Origin: Nonomuraea antri
GTDB taxonomy: Bacteria; Actinomycetota; Actinomycetes; Streptosporangiales; Streptosporangiaceae
Direction: 5' to 3'
Length of the DNA: 34,173 bases
Assembly: GCF_013283785.1 (NCBI RefSeq)
Contig: NZ_JABCPZ010000107.1
Location: 1 to 34,173 of the forward strand
Below, in pieces: positions 6,655 through 14,165 of this stretch (position 1 is its first letter; each line of letters opens with the position of its first letter). The position numbers were made by a program, and so were the translations under genes. The notes under the pieces were generated by a model. The model did no database searches. It saw nothing but the letters and a program-made list of their open reading frames with translations, and was not told the DNA's origin.

Positions 6655-8741
6655 GCACGCACGTCCTGACCCCGGCGCCGCCCGACACGCCGCTACGGCG
6701 GCTGGGCACGGCCGGGGTCTTCCTCTGCGCGCTGGCCGCCACCGTGGTGCTGGCCGCCGTGCACGTCACGCAGGGCACCTCGTCGGTCGGCGCGCTCGAC
6801 CTGCTGGCGCTGCCGTTCGGCGGCGGGGACGACGAGGCCGCCCGCGTGCTGCTGGCCTCCCGGCTGCCCAGGCTGCTGGCCGGCGTCTGCGTCGGCGTGG
6901 CGCTGGGCGTGGCCGGCTCGCTGCTGCAGTCGATCGCCCGCAACGCGATGGCCTCGCCCGACACGCTGGCGGTCAGCTCGGGCGCGCACCTGGCGGTCGC
7001 CGCCGCGGCCGCGTTCGGGCTGACGCTGCCGCTGCCCCTGTCGGGCGCGATCGCCCTGATCGGCGGTCTCGGCGCGGCCGCCCTGGTGATGGCGCTGTCG
7101 GCGGGCGGGCGCGCGGGCACGACCCGGCTCATCCTGGCCGGTTCCGCCACCGCCCTGGCGCTGATGTCGCTGACGAACCTGTTCATGATCCTCTTCGAGC
7201 AGGAGACGACCGGGCTGTTCGCCTGGGGCAGCGGCTCGCTCGTGCAGAGCGACCTGGACGCCGTCACCCAGGTCGGCCCGGTGATCGCGCTGGCGCTGCT
7301 CGCCGCGGTGCTGGCCGGGCCCAGGCTGGACATCCTCGGCCTGGGCGACGACACCGCCACCGTGCTCGGCGTGAACGTGCGCCGGCTGCGGATGTGGCTC
7401 GTCGTCCTGGCGGTGCTGCTGTCGGCGGCGGCGGTGACGGTGGCGGGACCGATCGGATTCGTCGGGCTGTGCGCGCCGGTGATCGTGCGGCTGCTGCCCA
7501 GGTCGATTCCCGGCCTGCACCGCAGCCGCACGATGCTGCCCCTGTCCGGGCTGGCCGGCGTGCTGGTGGTGCTGGGCTCGGACATCGCGCTGCGCGCGGC
7601 GCTGGGCGCGCAGGCCGGGGTGGAGGTGCCGCCCGGCGTGGTGACCACCGTGCTGGGCGCGGCGGTGCTGATCTGGCTGGCCCGCCGCTACCGTGACGCG
7701 GGCCCGACCAGGCAGCCGCCGGCCGTGCGCACCGGGGCGACCCGCTCGCGCGCGGCGTTCCTGGCCATCGCCGGCGTGCTGGCGGCGCTGCTGGCCGGCG
7801 CGCTGGTGCTGGGGCTGCTCGGCGGCGACCGCTGGCTGCTGACCGGTGACGTGGTCAACTGGCTGCAGGGCCGCAGCGGGCGGGCCATGACGTTCGTGCT
7901 CGACCAGCGCTGGCCGCGCGTGCTGGCCGCGGCCCTGGCCGGGACGGCGCTGGCGGTGGCCGGCACGGCCGTGCAGGCGGTGTGCCGCAACCCGCTCGCC
8001 GAGCCCGGCGTGCTCGGCGTCACCTCCGGCGCGGGCGTCGGCGCGATCGCGCTGCTCACGCTGGTGCCGCTGGCCGGCATCTGGACGATGTCCGCCGCCG
8101 CAGGCGCGGGGGCGCTGATCGCGTTCGCGCTGGTGTACGGGCTGGCCTGGCGTGGAGGTCTCAGCTCGGACCGGCTGGTGCTGATCGGCGTCGGCGTGCA
8201 GAACGCGTGCACCGCGATCACCGTCCTGATCATCGTGCTGTCCGACCCGTGGAACACCGCCAAGGCGCTGACCTGGTTGTCCGGCTCCACGTACGGCAGG
8301 ATCCCGTCGCAGCTCATCCCCGTCACGCTGGCGCTGCTGATCGTGGTCCCGCTGCTGGCGTGGCTGCGCAGGGACCTCGACCTGCTCTCGCTGGACGAGG
8401 ACACGCCGCGCATCCTGGGCGTGCCGCTGGAGCCGGTCCGGCTGGGCGCGCTGGCCGGGGCCGTGCTGCTGACGTCCACGGCGGTGTCGGCGATCGGCGT
8501 GGTCGGCTTCGTCGGCCTGGTCGCCCCGCACGCCGCCCGCGCGCTGGTGGGCGCGCACCACGCCCGGCTGCTGCCGGTGGCCGCGCTGCTCGGCGCGCTC
8601 CTGGTGAGCCTGTCGGACACGCTCGGGCGCACCGTCATCGCGCCGGCGCAGATCCCGGCCGGCCTGGTGACGGCGCTGATCGGCACGCCGTACTTCGTGT
8701 ACCTGCTGTGGCGCGCCCGCGCGAACAGCGAGGCCGCCTGA
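6651..8741 (+). CDS. Fused double FecCD permease (FhuB-like)
   Basis: The 696-residue membrane protein contains two complete FecCD permease domains in one chain. The first copy has RLPRLLAGVCVGVALGVAGSL and VAGPIGFVGLCAPVIVRLL, and the second has RWPRVLAAALAGTALAVAGT and IGVVGFVGLVAPHAAR, so about 18-20 membrane spans are expected. One polypeptide replaces the usual permease pair, as in E. coli FhuB. The start is a TTG at 6651 overlapping the lipoprotein stop (TTGA), typical of coupled translation. A longer ATG-start frame from 6609 lies entirely inside the lipoprotein gene and is less likely. Together with the two upstream genes it completes an importer; no siderophore biosynthesis gene is nearby. 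Confidence 0.93.
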   Translation: MSTHVLTPAPPDTPLRRLGTAGVFLCALAATVVLAAVHVTQGTSSVGALDLLALPFGGGDDEAARVLLASRLPRLLAGVCVGVALGVAGSLLQSIARNAMASPDTLAVSSGAHLAVAAAAAFGLTLPLPLSGAIALIGGLGAAALVMALSAGGRAGTTRLILAGSATALALMSLTNLFMILFEQETTGLFAWGSGSLVQSDLDAVTQVGPVIALALLAAVLAGPRLDILGLGDDTATVLGVNVRRLRMWLVVLAVLLSAAAVTVAGPIGFVGLCAPVIVRLLPRSIPGLHRSRTMLPLSGLAGVLVVLGSDIALRAALGAQAGVEVPPGVVTTVLGAAVLIWLARRYRDAGPTRQPPAVRTGATRSRAAFLAIAGVLAALLAGALVLGLLGGDRWLLTGDVVNWLQGRSGRAMTFVLDQRWPRVLAAALAGTALAVAGTAVQAVCRNPLAEPGVLGVTSGAGVGAIALLTLVPLAGIWTMSAAAGAGALIAFALVYGLAWRGGLSSDRLVLIGVGVQNACTAITVLIIVLSDPWNTAKALTWLSGSTYGRIPSQLIPVTLALLIVVPLLAWLRRDLDLLSLDEDTPRILGVPLEPVRLGALAGAVLLTSTAVSAIGVVGFVGLVAPHAARALVGAHHARLLPVAALLGALLVSLSDTLGRTVIAPAQIPAGLVTALIGTPYFVYLLWRARANSEAA

Positions 8742-8896
8742 CCGCTCTCCGGCGAACGCAGCGTCACGGCGGCGTCACGGTATCGCCACCGTTACGTACC
8801 TGGCCGCTTGTGGCCGTACCGATTGCCAGGGGTCGTGCGCCGCGGTACGAACCATGGAACGTGACACCACCTGGGGGCCGCCGGGGAGGAGAGAGC

Positions 8897-9931
8897 ATGG
8901 GTCACCGGTTCCGCGCGCCCGCCGTACTCGGCGGGGCCACCGTCCACGCCCCTGGCCTGGTCCTGGACGGCCGGGGACACCTGCGGCTGCTCTACCGCGA
9001 CGCCGTGACCGGCACGCTCGTGCAGCGGGTCGGGGCCGGTGACGGCGTTTGGAGCGTGCCGACCGACACCGGCGTCCCGCTGGACGGCTCCCCGGTGCCC
9101 GCCCGCGCGGGCGACGGCCGGGTGGCGGTGTTCTTCCGCGGCGCGGCGGGCGACGGGTTGTGGATGTTGCTCGAGGAGCCCGCGGGCGGCCCGCCGGGCT
9201 GGCAGCCACCGGTGCTGCTCGACCCGGCGCTGAGCGGCCGGCCGGTGGTCGGGTTCGACGGCGCCGGGCGCATGGAGGTGTTCTACGCGGGCACGGGTGG
9301 CGCCCTGTGGCACGTCTGGAGCGGCGACCACGGCCTGGACAAGCTCGGCAGGGACGTCTTCGGCGGGAGCGACGTCCAGGGGCTGGCCGTGACCACCACC
9401 CACTCGGGCCGTCAGGCGCTCTTCCACACCGACCGCGAGGGACGGCTGTGGCTGATCGAGCAGCGGGCGGCCGGCGGCGCGTGGGGCGAGCTGCTGCACC
9501 TGGCCTCGGGAGTCACCGGGTCCTTCGCCGCCGCCCCCGCGCCGGGCGACGGGCTGCAGGTCGTCTACCACCAGGCGGCGGACGGCCTGCTGCACCACCT
9601 GAGCATGGCCGAGGCCGGCGAGTGGAACCTGCGCCAGCCCGTCTGGGCGGAGGCCGGGCGCTGGAGCTTCGCGCTGCACCGCCCGCGCGGCCGCGCCACG
9701 CTGGCCTGGATCGGCCGCCGCGACGGCGACCCGCGGCTGTGGGTGGGCGAGCAGCACGCGCCGGGCGGGCCCGAGTGGACCTTCACCGGCGGGAGCGGCG
9801 TGTGCCCCGCCACCGGCCTGGCCACCGCGCTGGACGCGGCCGGCGACGTCGTCGTCGCCTGGGGCCTGCCCAGCCCGGGGCCTGCTGGGAAACCCGGCGG
9901 CGTCGGCGCCACGACGGTCGCCTTCGCCTGA
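8897..9931 (+). CDS. Beta-propeller (tectonin/PLL-lectin-like) protein
   Basis: A 344-residue protein built from degenerate repeats of about 45-55 residues. Each has a hydrophobic strand followed by G-x-G-x-(L/W)-x-(V/L)-x-x and a tryptophan, for example GRMEVFYAGTGGALWHVW, GRQALFHTDREGRLWLIE and GLQVVYHQAADGLLHHL. This is the pattern of PLL-like fucose-binding lectins and tectonin-type propellers. There is no signal peptide or membrane segment, so it is cytoplasmic or released by another route. The ATG at 8897 follows GGAGGAGAG. It lies 155 bp past the iron importer and is closed by a strong terminator, so it is probably a separate unit. Ligand and role are unknown. Confidence 0.75.
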   Translation: MGHRFRAPAVLGGATVHAPGLVLDGRGHLRLLYRDAVTGTLVQRVGAGDGVWSVPTDTGVPLDGSPVPARAGDGRVAVFFRGAAGDGLWMLLEEPAGGPPGWQPPVLLDPALSGRPVVGFDGAGRMEVFYAGTGGALWHVWSGDHGLDKLGRDVFGGSDVQGLAVTTTHSGRQALFHTDREGRLWLIEQRAAGGAWGELLHLASGVTGSFAAAPAPGDGLQVVYHQAADGLLHHLSMAEAGEWNLRQPVWAEAGRWSFALHRPRGRATLAWIGRRDGDPRLWVGEQHAPGGPEWTFTGGSGVCPATGLATALDAAGDVVVAWGLPSPGPAGKPGGVGATTVAFA

Positions 9932-9935
9932 AGGC

Positions 9936-9967
9936 GACCGCTTCGGGGACGGGGCCCCGAAGCGGTC
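9936..9967 (+). terminator. Strong hairpin terminator after the beta-propeller gene
   Basis: GACCGCTTCGGGG (9936-9948) pairs perfectly with CCCCGAAGCGGTC (9955-9967) around a 6-base loop, four bases past the stop codon. It can also act on the convergent GNAT transcript. Confidence 0.85.
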
Positions 9968-10026
9968 ACCGGATCACGCCCGGGGACGTCGATCCGCCCC
10001 CGAGACGATCATCCGATCACGTGCGA

Positions 10027-10536
10027 TCAGACGCCGAACGGCGCCGCGTAGGCGATGACGCCCGACGGCACCGGCAGCGTGTCGTCGAACACGAGGGCCA
10101 TCATGGCCTCGTCGGGAACCTCGAACGACGGCCGGATGCCGTACCCGGAGGCGCGGGTGAAGCCGAACCTCGGGTAGTACTCGGGGTGGCCGAGCACCAG
10201 GACGAGGTTCTCGCCCATGGCCCTGGCCGCGTCGAGCCCGGCGCGGATGGCCGCGGAACCGGCGCCCTGCTTCTGGAATCCCGGCAGGACGGCGCAGGGG
10301 CCGAGCGCCAGGGCCGGCTCCTGCCCGACGTGGCAGCGGGTGAGCAGCGCGTAGCCGGCGACGGTGCCGTCGGCCGCCTGCGCGACGATGGACAGCCCGG
10401 GAATCCAGGCCGGGTCGGTGCGCAGCGCCTCCACCAGGTCCGCTTCCAGCGGGGTGGGGAACGCGCCGAGGTTGACCTCGCGGATGGCGGGGATGTCCTG
10501 CTCGGTCTCGGGACGAGTGGTCCAGATACGCGACAT
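10027..10536 (-). CDS. GNAT-family N-acetyltransferase (YhbS type)
   Basis: This 169-residue protein has the GNAT fold. IRPETEQDI-type N-terminal residues (here TRPETEQDIPAIREV) begin strand 1, LGPCAVLPGFQKQGAGSAAI carries the acetyl-CoA loop (Q-K-Q-G-A-G), and LVLGHPEYYPRFGF is the YhbS/COG3153 signature. The acceptor substrate is not known. The ATG at 10536 has AAGGAAAC upstream. A short, well-initiated open frame with a hairpin over its stop codon lies in the 5' leader (10603-10681), raising the possibility of translational or attenuation control. Confidence 0.88.
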   Translation of the reverse strand: MSRIWTTRPETEQDIPAIREVNLGAFPTPLEADLVEALRTDPAWIPGLSIVAQAADGTVAGYALLTRCHVGQEPALALGPCAVLPGFQKQGAGSAAIRAGLDAARAMGENLVLVLGHPEYYPRFGFTRASGYGIRPSFEVPDEAMMALVFDDTLPVPSGVIAYAAPFGV

Positions 10537-10602
10537 TGTGTGGTGTTTCCTTCAGAGTCTTGGCACGGGACGGCTCATCGGCCGGGGCCCGCGGGAATGG
10601 CG

Positions 10603-10622
10603 CCTCGGTTCAGCGACCGAGG
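10603..10622 (-). promoter_or_regulatory. Hairpin over the stop codon of the possible leader peptide
   Basis: CCTCGGT (10603-10609) and ACCGAGG (10616-10622) form a 7-bp stem. The 6-base loop contains the stop codon of the 23-codon frame. It lies about 65 bases before the GNAT start and could act as an attenuator or ribosome-responsive structure. Confidence 0.4.
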
Positions 10623-10681
10623 GCTTCGGACGTGAGGATGGACCGGATGCTGCGCACGACGGCAGCCGTCACGACGGTCAT
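10610..10681 (-). CDS. Possible 23-residue leader peptide upstream of the GNAT gene
   Basis: A short frame begins MTVVTAAVVRSIRSIL and ends SEALGR. Its ATG (10681) is preceded by GGGGAGGTGAGG, the strongest Shine-Dalgarno match in the window, with about four bases between. It lies 73 bp upstream of the GNAT gene on the same strand and its stop codon is in the loop of a hairpin. The peptide has no signal peptide, no cysteine and no obvious amino-acid run. The RSIRSI duplication is its only internal pattern. It could be a stalling leader, a small protein or chance; the ribosome site is the main argument. Confidence 0.4.
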   Translation of the reverse strand: MTVVTAAVVRSIRSILTSEALGR

Positions 10682-10716
10682 CAACCTCACCTCCCCAAGA
10701 CATCTGGTACCCGCGT

Positions 10717-10745
10717 AGCTTAGCGCAGATCCGGCCCGGGTTGAC
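10717..10745 (-). promoter_or_regulatory. Possible promoter for the leader peptide and GNAT gene
   Basis: TAAGCT (10722-10717) serves as a fair -10. GTCAAC (10745-10740) is a weak -35 at 17 bp. It would give a short leader before the ATG at 10681. Confidence 0.3.
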
Positions 10746-10825
10746 CTCGACCGCGGTTGAGCTTGCAGCATGGATGTCCGGGGGCGGTGGCTTCCGATTC
10801 CCGAACCCGTGATGAGGACGTTCCT

Positions 10826-11452
10826 GTGAAGGTTGAGATCTACGCCGATGTGCTGTGCCCGTGGTGCTACATCGGCAAGAGACGGCTGGCGGCGGCGGTG
10901 GCGGAGCTGGCCGACCCCGGCGGCGTGGAGATCGTCTGGCGTGGCTACGAGCTCAGCCCGGACGCGGGCCGCGTGCCCGGGCCGACCGCGGCGGAGTCGA
11001 TGACCGAGTGGTGGGGCGAGCAGGCGCCGGCGCGGGTGGCCCACATCCGGGCCCTGGGCGCGGCGGAGGGGCTGGAGCTGAACCTGCACCTGGCCCGGCC
11101 GGTGAACACCTTCGACGCGCACCGGCTGTGTCACCTGGCCGCCGAGCACGAGCTGGCCGGCCCGATGATGGAACGCCTGCTGCGCGCGTATCACACCGAG
11201 GCGCTCAACGTGGCCGACCATGACGTCCTGCTGCGGCTGGGCGTGGAGGCAGGGCTCGACGCCGACCGGGTGCGCGCCGTCCTGGCCGGGGACGACCACG
11301 CCGGCCGGGTGCGCGACGACCGGCGGCGCGCGGCCGCGCACCGGGTCAGCGGCGTGCCCTCGCTGGTGATCGACGGTGGGCCGGCCGTGCCGGGCGTCCA
11401 GCCCGTCGCCGACCTGCGCCGCCTGCTGGAAGCCGCGACGGAACCGGTGTGA
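10826..11452 (+). CDS. DsbA-family protein, FrnE-like
   Basis: A 208-residue thioredoxin-fold protein with a CPWC active site (Cys11 and Cys14) directly at the N-terminus, the FrnE-type IGKRRLAAAV segment after it, VNTFDAHRL in the helical insert and the cis-proline loop GVPSLVI near the C-terminus. Such proteins are cytoplasmic disulfide oxidoreductases or isomerases; there is no signal peptide. The GTG at 10826 has GAGGA eight bases upstream, and a longer frame from 10757 lacks support. It is divergent from the leader peptide/GNAT unit and ends 16 bp before the convergent RsbW-like gene. Confidence 0.9.
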   Translation: MKVEIYADVLCPWCYIGKRRLAAAVAELADPGGVEIVWRGYELSPDAGRVPGPTAAESMTEWWGEQAPARVAHIRALGAAEGLELNLHLARPVNTFDAHRLCHLAAEHELAGPMMERLLRAYHTEALNVADHDVLLRLGVEAGLDADRVRAVLAGDDHAGRVRDDRRRAAAHRVSGVPSLVIDGGPAVPGVQPVADLRRLLEAATEPV

Positions 11453-11468
11453 GCCCGGGCCGGCCGTC

Positions 11469-11864
11469 CTAGCGCGCGCGGTACATGCGCAGGCGCACCC
11501 GGGACGAGCCGCTCGACCTGGTGACGGTGAACTCGTCGCAGAGCCGGCGCATCATCCACAGCCCGAACCCGCGCGGTTTCGCCTCCGGCCGCCGGTCGGG
11601 GCAGTGGGACGGGTCGAGCACGCCCACGTCGTCGATCACGTCGACGGTGAGCGCGCGGTCGTCGGCCCAGATGCGCAGCCGGCCCCGCCCTTCGGCGTGG
11701 TCGAGCACGTTGGTGACCGCCTCGTTGACCGCCAGCGCCAGGTCGTCGGCCCTGGCCTGGGTCAGCCCGGTGCGGCGGGCGTGCTCGTAGACCAGGCCCC
11801 GCAGGCCCGCCAGGTCGAGGCTGACCGGGCGCTCGACGGCATTGTCGTAGGAAGGCGTGGACAT
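11469..11864 (-). CDS. RsbW-like ATP-binding protein (anti-sigma kinase type)
   Basis: This 131-residue protein is a single GHKL ATPase domain of the kind found in anti-sigma or anti-anti-sigma regulators. The N-box is NEAVTNVLDHA (Glu48, Asn52), the G1 box is IDDVGVLDPS and the G2 box is PRGFGLWMMRRLCDEF. The ATG at 11864 has GGAAGGGGGCAG upstream, so I prefer it over the longer frame starting at 11984. Streptomycetes hold dozens of such proteins. It is divergent from a hemerythrin gene, with no sigma factor or antagonist gene adjacent, so the partner is unknown. Confidence 0.85.
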   Translation of the reverse strand: MSTPSYDNAVERPVSLDLAGLRGLVYEHARRTGLTQARADDLALAVNEAVTNVLDHAEGRGRLRIWADDRALTVDVIDDVGVLDPSHCPDRRPEAKPRGFGLWMMRRLCDEFTVTRSSGSSRVRLRMYRAR

Positions 11865-12083
11865 CTGCCCCCTTCCTGCCATGAACCCCCGTCGCCGGTC
11901 GCTCCGCGCCTTCATGATGGCACCGCCGCCGGATGTCCGCAGGGCAAACGGCGGCCGAACACCCTGCGTGCACGCGTGCATCAAGACGGGTTAATAAAGG
12001 TCCCTGCGGTCATCTCGGAATCCCCCGGGCCACGTGTCGGCGCGTCCGTACCAGGAACAAGTCCGCTGGACGGGCAGCGCGGC

Positions 12084-12113
12084 CCGGTCACCGGCGTACC
12101 GGTCACAGGCGAA
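12084..12113. repeat. 15-bp direct repeat before the hemerythrin gene
   Basis: CCGGTCACCGGCGTA (12084-12098) is followed directly by CCGGTCACAGGCGAA (12099-12113), just ahead of the ribosome site. The CCGGTCAC core resembles the 12-bp array at 23496. Confidence 0.55.
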
Positions 12114-12124
12114 AGGGAGAGCCG

Positions 12125-12586
12125 ATGGGGAAGGTCAAGCAGGAGGGCGATGTCGTCGACCTCATCCTCCAGCAGCACACGCAGATACGGCAGCTCTTCA
12201 GCCAGGCGGAGCAGGCCGAGGGCAAGAAGCTGGCGAAGATCTTCAGCGAGCTCGCCCTGCTGCTGGAGGTGCACGAGGAGGCGGAGGAGAAGGTCGTGCA
12301 CCCGGTGGCCAAGGCCATCGCGAGCGACGTCGCCGAGGCGCGGGTGCGGGAGGAGAACGAGGCCAAGAAGGTGCTCAAGCGGCTCAAGGACATGGGGCCG
12401 GACGCCGACGGCTTCGGCGAGCTGTTCCAGCAGCTCAAGGAGGCCGTCGACGCGCACGCCACGCATGAGGAGCGCGATGAGTTCCCCCGGCTGCGCGAGC
12501 AGTGCGACGAGAGCGAGTTGCGTGACATGGCGGAGAAGTTCGCGCAGTTCCAGGCGCTCAAGGGCGGCCAGCGCCGCCCGATGTGA
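12125..12586 (+). CDS. Hemerythrin HHE-domain protein
   Basis: A 153-residue all-helical protein with the HHE cation-binding pattern: His18 (QQHTQ), His50 and Glu54 (VHEEAEE), His59 (VHPVA), then His111 and His114 with Glu115 (AHATHEE). These would bind a di-iron centre that senses or handles oxygen, nitric oxide or peroxide. The ATG at 12125 follows AAAGGGAGA. Actinobacterial relatives are often stress-induced, and divergence from an RsbW-like regulator fits, but I see no clear SigB-type promoter in the 260-bp gap. That gap holds only a 12-bp perfect palindrome (TGCACGCGTGCA, 11969-11980) and the 15-bp direct repeat. The gene ends at a tandem repeat and a terminator. Confidence 0.88.
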   Translation: MGKVKQEGDVVDLILQQHTQIRQLFSQAEQAEGKKLAKIFSELALLLEVHEEAEEKVVHPVAKAIASDVAEARVREENEAKKVLKRLKDMGPDADGFGELFQQLKEAVDAHATHEERDEFPRLREQCDESELRDMAEKFAQFQALKGGQRRPM

Positions 12587-12593
12587 CGGCGCC

Positions 12594-12665
12594 GGGCCCG
12601 TGCTCGGGCCTGATCATGGGCCCGTTCTCGGGCCTGCTCATGGGCCCGTGTTCGGGTCTGTTTCG
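12594..12665. repeat. 12-bp tandem array, six copies (three 24-bp pairs), after the hemerythrin stop
   Basis: The array starts eight bases after the stop codon. Units alternate GGGCCCGTGCTC and GGGCCTGATCAT with a few changes, and the last pair is the most degenerate. It ends five bases before the terminator hairpin. Confidence 0.85.
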
Positions 12666-12669
12666 AGAC

Positions 12670-12701
12670 CGCTCCCGGGCTCGCATGTGAGCCCGGGAGC
12701 G
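12670..12701. terminator. Bidirectional terminator between convergent genes
   Basis: CGCTCCCGGGCTC (12670-12682) and GAGCCCGGGAGCG (12689-12701) form a perfect 13-bp stem with a 6-base loop, 22 bp before the end of the convergent secreted-protein gene. Confidence 0.85.
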
Positions 12702-12723
12702 TGTCCGCCCGGGTGTGGCGGCG

Positions 12724-14025
12724 TCAGTGCCGGCCCGGTCGCCGGATGAGCGGCTTCTCCGGCGGCCAGGCCCGGCCCGGCCACGTGTGCGGCTTCGGAT
12801 GGCGGTGACCCCGCTTGGGCGGGTGGAACCGCACCGGAGTGGGGCCGGGCTTGTCGCCGTGCACCCGGGCGGGCAGTGCGACCGCTGCCGTGGAGTCGTC
12901 CTCCAGCCCGCCGTCCGCCTCGGCCGAGGCGGTGTTGTTCCGTACGGTCACGCCGGTGAACGGCGGGAAGGCGACCCAGGCGGTGAAGGTGATCGTGCAC
13001 TCCTGCCCGGCGGGCAGCACCTGACCGGGCGCCAGCAGCGCGGTGTCGCTGGTGCCGTCGTAGCCGGGGTTGACCTTGCACGGCGGGGTCGCCCGCAGCC
13101 CGGTGACGCCCGCCAGCCGGCCGGCCGGGTCGCCCCGCAGCAGTTCGTCCAGCGCGTCGTCGACCCGGACGTCGTAGGCGGGCATGTCGCCCGTGCGCGC
13201 GGTGTTGCCGACCTTGACAGTGAACGGCACGTCGTAGATCCACTCGCGGCCGTTCGCGGACTCCAGCGCGGGCGTCCCGGCCGACTTGACCACGTCCAGC
13301 CCCTGGCAGGCGTAGAAGTCGGTGAGGCCGGTGGACATCTCCCTGCCGTCCTGGCGGGGGTTGTCGTAGATGACGCGGACCTCGTCCACGGGCTCGTCGA
13401 AGACGACGTCGGCGGCGGCCCGCGGGTCCCAGTCGCCGAGGTTGCCGAACTCCTGGCCGGTGACGCCGACCGAGCCGTCGGGGTTCGTCGTCACCTGCAC
13501 GCCGTCGGGATCCCTGGGGATGACCCTCGGGGTGACCGGTTCGCCGTCGCGGTAGCCGATGACGGTGATCCGTTCGGAGGCGAAGTCCAGGTCGACCAGG
13601 CTGAAGAACAGGCGTTCCGCCTCCGGCAGTTTGACGTCGGCGGCGACCTGGTCGTCTCCCTTGGGGTTCTGGACCTCCAGGTAGCCGTCGGAGTAGCGGG
13701 GGTCGTTCGGCTGCTGCCCGTGGGTCCACTGGTACACGCCCTGGTCGGGCGAATCGCTGAAGTCCACGCTCACCTCGGGCAGCCCCGAGGTCTCCGTGGA
13801 CGGCCGCGCGACCGGCCGGTCCGCGGTGGAGGTCGGCGTGTGCGGCATCGTGGAGCCGTCGCCGAAGCCGGTGAACTTCTGTTTGAGCCCGTCGCCGCAG
13901 CCCAGCCGATCCACGAACGAGATCTGGTCGTCCGCCGACGCGGTGCCCGCCATGCCCGCGGTGGCGGCCGTGACCGCCAGGAGCAGGGCGAGACCGGTTC
14001 CTGTCCTTTTCGCTACTTCTCGCAC
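12724..14025 (-). CDS. Secreted protein of unknown function with a basic C-terminus
   Basis: This 433-residue protein has a classic Sec signal: VAKRTGTGLALLLAVTAATAGMAG, with likely cleavage after ASA (before DDQISF). The mature part is acidic. A segment near residue 280-390 (WIYDVPFTVKVGNTARTG, CTITFTAWVAFPPFTGVTVRNNTASAEAD) resembles DUF11-type or isopeptide-like beta-sandwich repeats of surface proteins. Two cysteine pairs are possible. The last about 50 residues are proline-, histidine- and arginine-rich (PPKRGHRHPKPHTWPGR), which may bind the cell wall; no sortase motif or membrane anchor is seen. I prefer the GTG at 14025 because it starts the signal peptide; the frame extends to 14070. 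The function is not recognised. Confidence 0.75.
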   Translation of the reverse strand: MREVAKRTGTGLALLLAVTAATAGMAGTASADDQISFVDRLGCGDGLKQKFTGFGDGSTMPHTPTSTADRPVARPSTETSGLPEVSVDFSDSPDQGVYQWTHGQQPNDPRYSDGYLEVQNPKGDDQVAADVKLPEAERLFFSLVDLDFASERITVIGYRDGEPVTPRVIPRDPDGVQVTTNPDGSVGVTGQEFGNLGDWDPRAAADVVFDEPVDEVRVIYDNPRQDGREMSTGLTDFYACQGLDVVKSAGTPALESANGREWIYDVPFTVKVGNTARTGDMPAYDVRVDDALDELLRGDPAGRLAGVTGLRATPPCKVNPGYDGTSDTALLAPGQVLPAGQECTITFTAWVAFPPFTGVTVRNNTASAEADGGLEDDSTAAVALPARVHGDKPGPTPVRFHPPKRGHRHPKPHTWPGRAWPPEKPLIRRPGRH

Positions 14026-14135
14026 CGGTCCACCCTGCGGGAACGCGGATGGAGGATCGCCGATCACCACACCGATCTTGACCGATCGCGAACCCGGGCG
14101 CGACGAAGTCGATACCGGTCCGCCGGAGCCGGTTC

Positions 14136-14159
14136 CATCAAATGGGATTGATGTATCGT
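14136..14159 (+). promoter_or_regulatory. ArsR/SmtB-type operator and likely -10 of a leaderless promoter
   Basis: CATCAA (14136-14141) and TTGATG (14148-14153) form a perfect inverted repeat with a 6-base gap, matching the ATCAA-N6-TTGAT layout of ArsR-family sites. TATCGT (14154-14159) is a good -10, placing the transcription start at the ATG at 14166. Confidence 0.5.
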
Positions 14160-14165
14160 GCGGGT

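Noticed and set aside
6693..8561. 622-codon minus-strand frame over the fused permease
   Set aside because: Gln/Arg/His-rich shadow of a permease with clear membrane and FecCD motifs.
14142..14165. Upstream ATG codons for the ArsR-methyltransferase
   Set aside because: They lie inside the operator and before the predicted transcription start.
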